64,000 nucleotides of DNA from contig CM034597.1 in the NCBI GenBank assembly GCA_020091685.1, forward strand, positions 29,066,388 through 29,130,387, written 5' to 3'. The DNA is from Lutjanus erythropterus (taxonomy: Eukaryota; Chordata; Actinopteri; Lutjaniformes; Lutjanidae). This document shows, piece after piece, positions 57,801-64,000 of the stretch. A program made the position numbers and the translations under genes. Under the pieces are notes generated by a model. The model did no database searches. It saw only the letters and a list, made by a program, of their open reading frames with translations, and was not told the DNA's origin. Within the stretch, counting starts at the first letter, position 1. Each line of letters starts with the position of its first letter.

Positions 57801-59070
57801 AGCCAACAGGTCCTCTGACACTGAGTTATTCTAAACCATTAAAAGCCTTTTTCTGTTTCTGCTTAAAGATAACATAGAGTATGTGATGACCCTGAGTATG
57901 TTTTGTACAGTACAACTTAATCATTGACTATTTTCTGAAGAAAACATTGCAAACCTTACTGATTACTTTAGTTTACTATGTAAAGTGCAATATGCAAATT
58001 TTCATTAAACCCCATATGCAAATACTCGTTGAGATCATCTTTTTATGCTCCTTAGGACAATGCAAAATCATGGTAGAGAATAGAAGATTTTGTTAATCTG
58101 TAAACATTAAGTCTTGGCCTATTGTTGTGTATTGTGTCAAGAGGCAGAGATTCATGAGCGTGATAAGAGAAGCCTAATTGTTTTTTAGAGTGAAATCCAA
58201 ATGACATTCTTATCTTGTCTTGTCACATTTGTTTCGTCACACACTCCAACTGTTGACATTTTCAGCTAAGTCCCAAATTCTTTTGTGAGTGCATCCTCAC
58301 AATGTCGCTGACTAAAGTACCATCTGTCTCTACAAAGGATGACACTGACAGTGCGGGCATATTGTTTTACTGCACCTTTGGACCGTGCACCAGATGTAAT
58401 TAAGCACTCATTGATTAGTCGGACTGCTGTCTGCTGACAATGACTTGCATGGTCAAAGAAATTCCCCAGGGGTGACAAGTGTTTAATGGGGTCCATTGAT
58501 AAGCACAACTCATAGACTCATCTGGCTTTACAATCAATTCACTCGATACAGTCCAACTCATATGGCAGACTGGAGCACAGATATGCACATACCAGTATTT
58601 CTGTCAGTCAGGACCCAAACAGTTAAGGCCTTTTGAGACTTATATTTGTTTCTCTGAGGTGCTAACCTGAATTGTGTGTCTTGTCACAGCTTGTTAAACT
58701 GAGAAAATCGGGCATTAAATAATTGATTGTACAGTATGACAATAAATCTGAGTGAACAATATTCATAAATGCACAGCTTATGAATGTCTTATCTAACATA
58801 ATCGTGTCAACATAACAGCTGCGGGAACATGGCAGTCTTCTCTCACACTTCATCAGATGTCTTAAGTAATTTAAATAGTTTTGTATTGCATTTGTCTGTC
58901 ACATTTTTCACTGTTTTCATTTCAACATCTTTCAGTCAGTAACATCTTCACATTGTATTTTGATTTAACAAAATACAAGGTTAAGTTGTCTGTTCAGAGA
59001 TTATCCTGTTCAGACACTGTTCATTGTTGTTAGTGTCAGCATGGCTAATAATGCAGTACAATATCTGATA
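54825..59070 (+). other. agbl4: AGBL4 intron 2, no further exon seen
   Basis: AT-rich intron sequence, comparatively poor in recognisable repeats between about 55700 and 59000. Nothing matches the expected third CCP6 exon. Open frames of 60-90 codons occur on both strands without splice signals. Confidence 0.45.
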
Positions 59071-59078
59071 CACTATTA

Positions 59079-59911
59079 AAGGGTAATGTTGGTATTTTTC
59101 AGCCTGGGCACTATTTTCCTGTTTTGTGTCTATATGAGTAATGGGGACAAGAATTTTTGAAATTGGTCCAGTATTGAGCGAGAATGCTGTAAAAAGCTGA
59201 CAAAAGCAAAACTGAGCTGTAACGAAATCCCTCCAAGCAACTGTGTCTTCAAATTCAGTCTACTAAAAGTGCTCCTTTTTTACCACTGATGGGCTCAAAT
59301 TGTTATTATAAGCACTGACAACATTATGGAAAGGATCCCTACAGAGATGGACCCTTTTCTAAAGAGTAAGATTCTTGTTGTTCAACCAGAAACAGCCACT
59401 ATATCACTCTGTTCAAAGCTACCAGACTCCACTGACAAAACAGTAATTTTACATCTCTGGTCTATTGCTACCTTGATCATTTTTAACCCTTTAATACCCC
59501 AAAAGTCACACAATAACACAAACTAATCGACTGATGCAGCTGTCGATTGGAGACATAAAATTACTGTTTTTGTCAGTGGAGTCTGATCCTTTTAAATAAA
59601 GTGATACAGCAGCTGTCTCTGGTTAAACTACCAGCACTATTAAACTAAGCAGTCCTTTCCATAATGTTGTCAGACACTTAGAACAACAATCTAAGCCAGT
59701 CATTGACAAAAACAAGCACTTTTAGCACTTTGTACTAATGTACTGTTGACTAGATGTACTTTGATGGTGCAGTTGCCCACAGTTGCGTGTTGCTCAGTTT
59801 CGCTTATCCAGATGCAGCGATTTTCCTCAATGCTTGTCCAATTTCAAAAATTGGTTGCCCTCATACAAAAAAAGGAAAAGTCCAGTCTGAAAAATACAGA
59901 ATTTACCCTTT
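59079..59911. mobile_element. Large fold-back transposon with perfect 8-bp TSD
   Basis: The termini AAGGGTAATGTTGGTATTTT and, in reverse, AAAGGGTAAATTCTGTATTT form inverted repeats. Inside, two arms of about 190 bp (about 59262-59458 and 59543-59735) are reverse complements at roughly 75%, sharing 'gacaacattatggaaagga' and 'cagactccactgacaaaa'. The element is flanked by CACTATTA on both sides (59071-59078 and 59912-59919). The perfect TSD suggests a hAT-type enzyme. It has no coding capacity. Confidence 0.7.
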
Positions 59912-59919
59912 CACTATTA

Positions 59920-61913
59920 AGTCAGAGGAGTGAACGCTTGTCACTGGCCAGATGATTAACAGATACGTCAAAAGTCAGGAAAAGCCTATGTTTATACTTT
60001 ATGACAACACTTTCTCTAAATTAGGGTTTCCACCTCTGAAGTTATACAATTTATAGAAACTCTCAAGCACTTCATGGATCTGCTCTGCAGATTTTAAATC
60101 ACCCCTCAGTAATGATAATTGATGAAGAAATATTTTCTCCGTTGTCGAGATGAAGAAAAAACAAAACAAAAAAAGGCTGCCAGGAGATAAGTAATGAGGA
60201 CAAATGTTGAAGAAAATATTTCCACTGTTCACTAATGATGAAGGCTTCATTGTTTTCCCCTTATTTCTATAATTTCCTTTTTCCTTTCTTCCGACACTGA
60301 ACAGTGTATTTAATCTGTCCACTCTTATCTTCTCCCAGAAATTGTCATGTTGCAGTTGCAGAGTCCCTCTATAAAGAATGACTGATTAGAGTCATAGCTA
60401 GAGCTGAATTTATAGAGCAAGGACAGAGGTAGAAAGCAGACAGCAAGAATGAGATGGTGGGGAAGAGGAAGGGAAATAAGGAAGTGCAGAAGAAAAGAAT
60501 AATATGAACACTGGGGGGGCTGGTGGCTGGTGTTCTGTTGCTGGTGGGGGGAGAACGCAGTCAAGCTTGTCAGAAGATATTTATATACTCCAGAGTGCCC
60601 CATGAATCAGGATAGTGAGTTACCATTGATTAAAGAAGAGGGAAACGTTTTTACAATCAAGCTAGATGCTCAGAATGAGTGGCTTGGAGAGGCCTGAGCT
60701 TGCCGCAGTATACAGCAATCTACCTCGCCTCGCCTCGCCTCCCTCTCTGATGAAACAACCCAGAACGAGAGGCAGCCCAAGGATGGAAATACATTTTTTT
60801 CCAGTGTCATTTTTTCTTTGATTCAACATGAACATAAATTAGACAGTTTTGTGACATGTATCCCCCTACGCAAGAAATGTTACTTGGTATTATGCATTGT
60901 GCAGTCTCATGGCCTTTTGGTTGTTCGATTTTTGGCTTTTACAGTATTTTTTGTATAGCTCACCAACCTTAGATTGCTCTAACTCTTATGGGCTTTCCAA
61001 AAGAAGATCCATTCGTCTGAGTGGGAGGGAGCACTCCTGACATCTGATGTATTGAGAGGCACTCCCAGTCTCTCTGTCTCTCTTACATGTCCTTGGCAGC
61101 GGAGAAGCTTCACTGCTCAAATCACTAAATGGCCTCTCCAGTTTCCCTTTTAGCAGTTTTCTCTCCTCTCTCTTTCTTTTAAGTCAGGAGTAGAGTATGG
61201 AGATAAATTTGAGTTGTCTGGGGACTGTTGGCAAGACCATTGCTTTTGATTTATGCTATTTATTGGCCATTTGTATCCATAAGAGATTACTCTTTATTAT
61301 TATTGTGTTTTTTATTATCGTCATGTCCTATCTCTGGCATTCTTCAGGCATATTTTGTCAGTTTTATTTCCCTTTTTGTGCCATATTACGCCATGTGAGT
61401 TGGGATGTGTTATATTGGCTTGACCCTGAGGGAATCTTCCATACAGGGGTGTTGCCAAGCACACAAATTTATATGCAGTGCCTTTAAAGGACTATATATT
61501 TTTATAGAAATATATGTTTTTAATCTAATAGCATGTTTGCAATAAGGAAACAAAGGATTACATGATTGCTTGTATGTGAAAGGGGTTGCTCATACCGAAT
61601 TATCACTAAACTGCTCTGAAGTGTACTTAGTGTCTTAGAGTGTCCGATGCTGGTATCAGTATCGGTGCATCCCTAATTGTGACCAGGTGGCTGCCATTTT
61701 GGCAGAGATTATGTTGCCTATTTCTGTATAAAATGTATTCAGAAACTTGTTTTAATGAACTGTTTAGCTGTAATATTATGAAGTTACTCACCAGGCCCCC
61801 ATGTTGAAAACAGATGCGAGGAGGTCAGAGATTGATTTGCATGTGCACATATATACAAGATATGTGCGACTGGTTGCTTGTATTTTGGCTCGTTTCCAAC
61901 AAAAAACATTTCC
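59920..61913 (+). other. agbl4: AGBL4 intron 2, little seen
   Basis: Unique intron sequence with a short (CTCGC)n run at about 60725-60741 and an isolated transposon end at 61640-61678. No exon found. Confidence 0.4.
61640..61678. mobile_element. Solitary transposon end, 'cggtgcatcccta' type
   Basis: The reverse reading TTAGGGATGCACCGATACTG followed by 'ataccagcatcgg' matches ends of the same broad hAT-like group as 31487-32446 (AGGGATGGGC..., with a 'gtatcgg' palindrome). No partner end was found. Confidence 0.4.
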
Positions 61914-61946
61914 AAAAAAAAAAAAAAAAAAAAAAAGAAATATATA

Positions 61947-61981
<35 letters not shown>

Positions 61982-62021
61982 TGTCTCTTATACACATCTA
62001 TATATATATATATATATATAT
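61914..62021. repeat. Poly(A)-(TA)n microsatellite, interrupted by adapter sequence
   Basis: An A-run of about 23 is followed by TA units to 61980, then 19 foreign bases (61981-61999), then TA units again to about 62021. Without the interruption it would be a single long TA array. Confidence 0.95.
61981..61999. other. Tn5 mosaic-end / Nextera adapter contamination
   Basis: CTGTCTCTTATACACATCT is an exact 19-of-19 match to the Tn5 mosaic end used as the transposase adapter in Nextera libraries (reverse complement AGATGTGTATAAGAGACAG). It sits in the middle of a TA microsatellite, where assemblers commonly collapse or gap-fill. A chance exact 19-mer is very unlikely, so this is an assembly artefact, not fish DNA. 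Confidence 0.95.
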
Positions 62022-64000
62022 GGAAATAGTTTTTCTGTAATTCTGCTGACAGACAAACAAACAAACCGACAAACAAACCAAACTTAGCGGAGGTAATGAA
62101 TGCTATGTTACACTGTATCTTCTGTATGAAATGGTAACAGTTTGCGTAGTCATATAAAGTTAAAAGGTCATGTCAGTGTTGTGTTTACAGCTTGTTTTTG
62201 CTACTCCCCGGTGGCCAAAGTATCAGTTATTGCTGGTTTAATGAATTGATAAAACAATTTCTAGTTTATTTCTTCTCTGTCTTGTCTGAGCAGAACAAAG
62301 ATGGTCAACCTGAGAATCATAATAACTACAGACAACAACTATTTGCCTTCATCACATGGCTTCACGTGGGCTTGACAGAGTGTTTTTTCCATGGCAAGTG
62401 TGAAGTGATATCAGTAGTGTTACATAAAATGCTGAGCAAATAAAACAGAGTGATAATCCTGTCTGACATTTGGGCCTGTTGCATATGGTCACGTCTAATC
62501 ACTGAGTGAACACATTGGCTCAGTTGCGCTGGTCGGAAATGCCTCCTCTGCCAGGAAGTAGTACATTCAACCTCAGTGTTTTGTAAGTTAATTGTTGATG
62601 GCTCTGATATGAACTATACATAGGAGGCCCAGCCAGCACCTCATCTTCTCAAAATGTCACCAAATGCTAGCAGCAGCAAGCTGTTTTGTAAATTTTAAGT
62701 AATGAAAGGATTTGATTATCAACTGTATACACAGTGTGGCTGTGAGATTTGGAAAGGTTGAGAGGAGGAATATTCACATACTGGATATTATAAGAAATAG
62801 CCTATTTGTAACATGAAAATTGGCATTGCTGTTACTTCATCCATACTGAAGGATGTGGTTTGACACAAACAGGTTTAACTTTGTTGTTGTTTTTAAATTC
62901 CAGCTCTAGGCTATTTTGTGTTCTAAATGTACTTTGAAACATCACTATTCATTGGCTCAGGGCCTGCCTCTAGCATCGTGATACAAGTGTGTCGTAAGTG
63001 AAAATTACTGCAACTAGATTTCTGCATTGCACAAGTGGTGCTCGCGCACAAGGCTCCAGTGATTCATCCAGTAATTCATTTCCAAGCAATTCCTGACGCC
63101 ATAAACACAGTTTCAGAACAGACGTCTCATTTTTCATCCCAGGCAAGACTGTACGGGTTGGGAAAATGGTGAGGATTTGTAATGCTTTACTAGTTCATGT
63201 TTTTCAAGCTGCCTGTGTTTATTCTGCTGATTTATTTAGAAAACCTCTCAGTGAGATGAGCTTCATTGATGTGCCAGGGTTTGTTTGATAACACAAATTC
63301 ATGTACAGAATATGCTTATACAGTGAAGGGTGAAATACTGACAGGAGCAGAATTTTGATAGAATACATTTTGGTCTGAATCCAGGCAGCTATCTTGTAGG
63401 TCTACTGCTCAAAGTAAACAGTATTGAAATTCACTCCTCGGGGGCAAATGCTGTTATCAGGATTTTTTTCCGTGGACATTTCAAACAGCTTTTAATAGTG
63501 AACATATTGGAAGGTACTCTAGTTTTTACAGAGACTAAAAGAGTATATATTCTAGTTTTTAGAGATCATCAGATGATGCCTCATTTCTAAATATGTATTT
63601 TTTAGTATATTTAAAAGCTTAAGCATGCACTTGTAATGGTTATGAAAACAAATTTGAATGACAAAAGTTCATTGGCAAGTGTTAATACAAAACTAGTTGA
63701 TTTTGTAAGCAAACTGTTGACATTATAATATAGTGAAAAAGTGCTCAACCGGAGAGAATCTATGGGAATATTTACAAATAGTTTACAGGCGCATTAAGAA
63801 ATATGTTTCTTGAAAAACCAAAAAAGATACAAGCTTATGTAGATGAAAAACCATTGACATATATAAAGATTTGAAACATGACTGCTCCCCAGAAGTGAAG
63901 CCAAACATCTCAATTGCCCCATGGTGTCCAGCTGCAGTACAGGTCATAAACCCAGCATCCAGGTTTCATGTCATTTGGAGATAAGTCTGCTATACAGTTT
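62022..64000 (+). other. agbl4: AGBL4 intron 2, no gene seen
   Basis: Intron sequence up to the window edge. A 26-nt segment at 63143-63168 has AG and GT at its borders but encodes nothing like CCP6. Otherwise AT-rich sequence with no obvious repeat family. Confidence 0.4.

Noticed and set aside
63143-63168. Possible 26-nt micro-exon (cag|...|gtgagg)
   Set aside because: Its translation in the phase required by AGBL4 exon 2 (KTVRVGKM-like) does not match CCP6, and the length would shift the frame.
1-64000. CRISPR arrays, operons, bacterial-type promoters or phage genes
   Set aside because: The sequence is vertebrate in character; the direct repeats seen are microsatellites, tandem duplications or transposon copies.

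Overview
The window is vertebrate nuclear DNA, most likely from a percomorph-type teleost fish. It has tiny exons in long AT-rich introns, more than a dozen (CA)n/(GT)n microsatellites, and many small DNA-transposon relics of kinds familiar from fish genomes: hAT-like, Tc1/mariner-like and MITE-like elements, a tRNA-derived SINE, and L2/CR1-type LINE fragments. Almost none of the open frames is a gene. Fewer than 400 bases are supported as coding.

Two genes lie head to head. On the minus strand are two alternative first exons of ELAVL4 (HuD), an RNA-binding neuronal protein. One ends in codons M-V-M (21921-21929), the other encodes MEWNGFKM (20179-20202). Both end in phase 0 at good donors, and both match the known alternative N-termini of vertebrate HuD. 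The shared second exon was not found, so positions 1-20178 are ELAVL4 intron. On the plus strand, about 29 kb away, AGBL4 (cytosolic carboxypeptidase 6) begins: exon 1 at 51138-51183 and exon 2 at 53080-53202, joined in matching phase 1. The sequence from 53203 to the end is AGBL4 intron 2. ELAVL4 and AGBL4 are also divergent neighbours in human, which supports both calls.

Between the genes (22.4-51 kb) are repeats, several repeat-poor stretches that could hold conserved non-coding elements, and one unassigned candidate exon on the minus strand (41794-41934) with good splice sites and a 47-codon frame. It could be a further ELAVL4 5' exon, because its end phase fits.

Regulatory sites: the AGBL4 5' region carries a perfect RFX X-box (51093-51106), which fits a gene whose product acts on ciliary and axonal microtubules. 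The ELAVL4 MVM promoter has a GC box, an inverted CCAAT box and a perfect CArG box at a TATA-like spacing.

The clearest anomaly is not biological. An exact 19-bp Tn5 mosaic-end (Nextera adapter) sequence sits inside a (TA)n microsatellite at 61981-61999, so the assembly there is chimeric or gap-filled with adapter-bearing reads. I found no complete undescribed system. The leading novel candidates are the unassigned exon, a repeat-borne oestrogen-response-element motif, a six-copy MITE-like family and a large fold-back element with a perfect target-site duplication.
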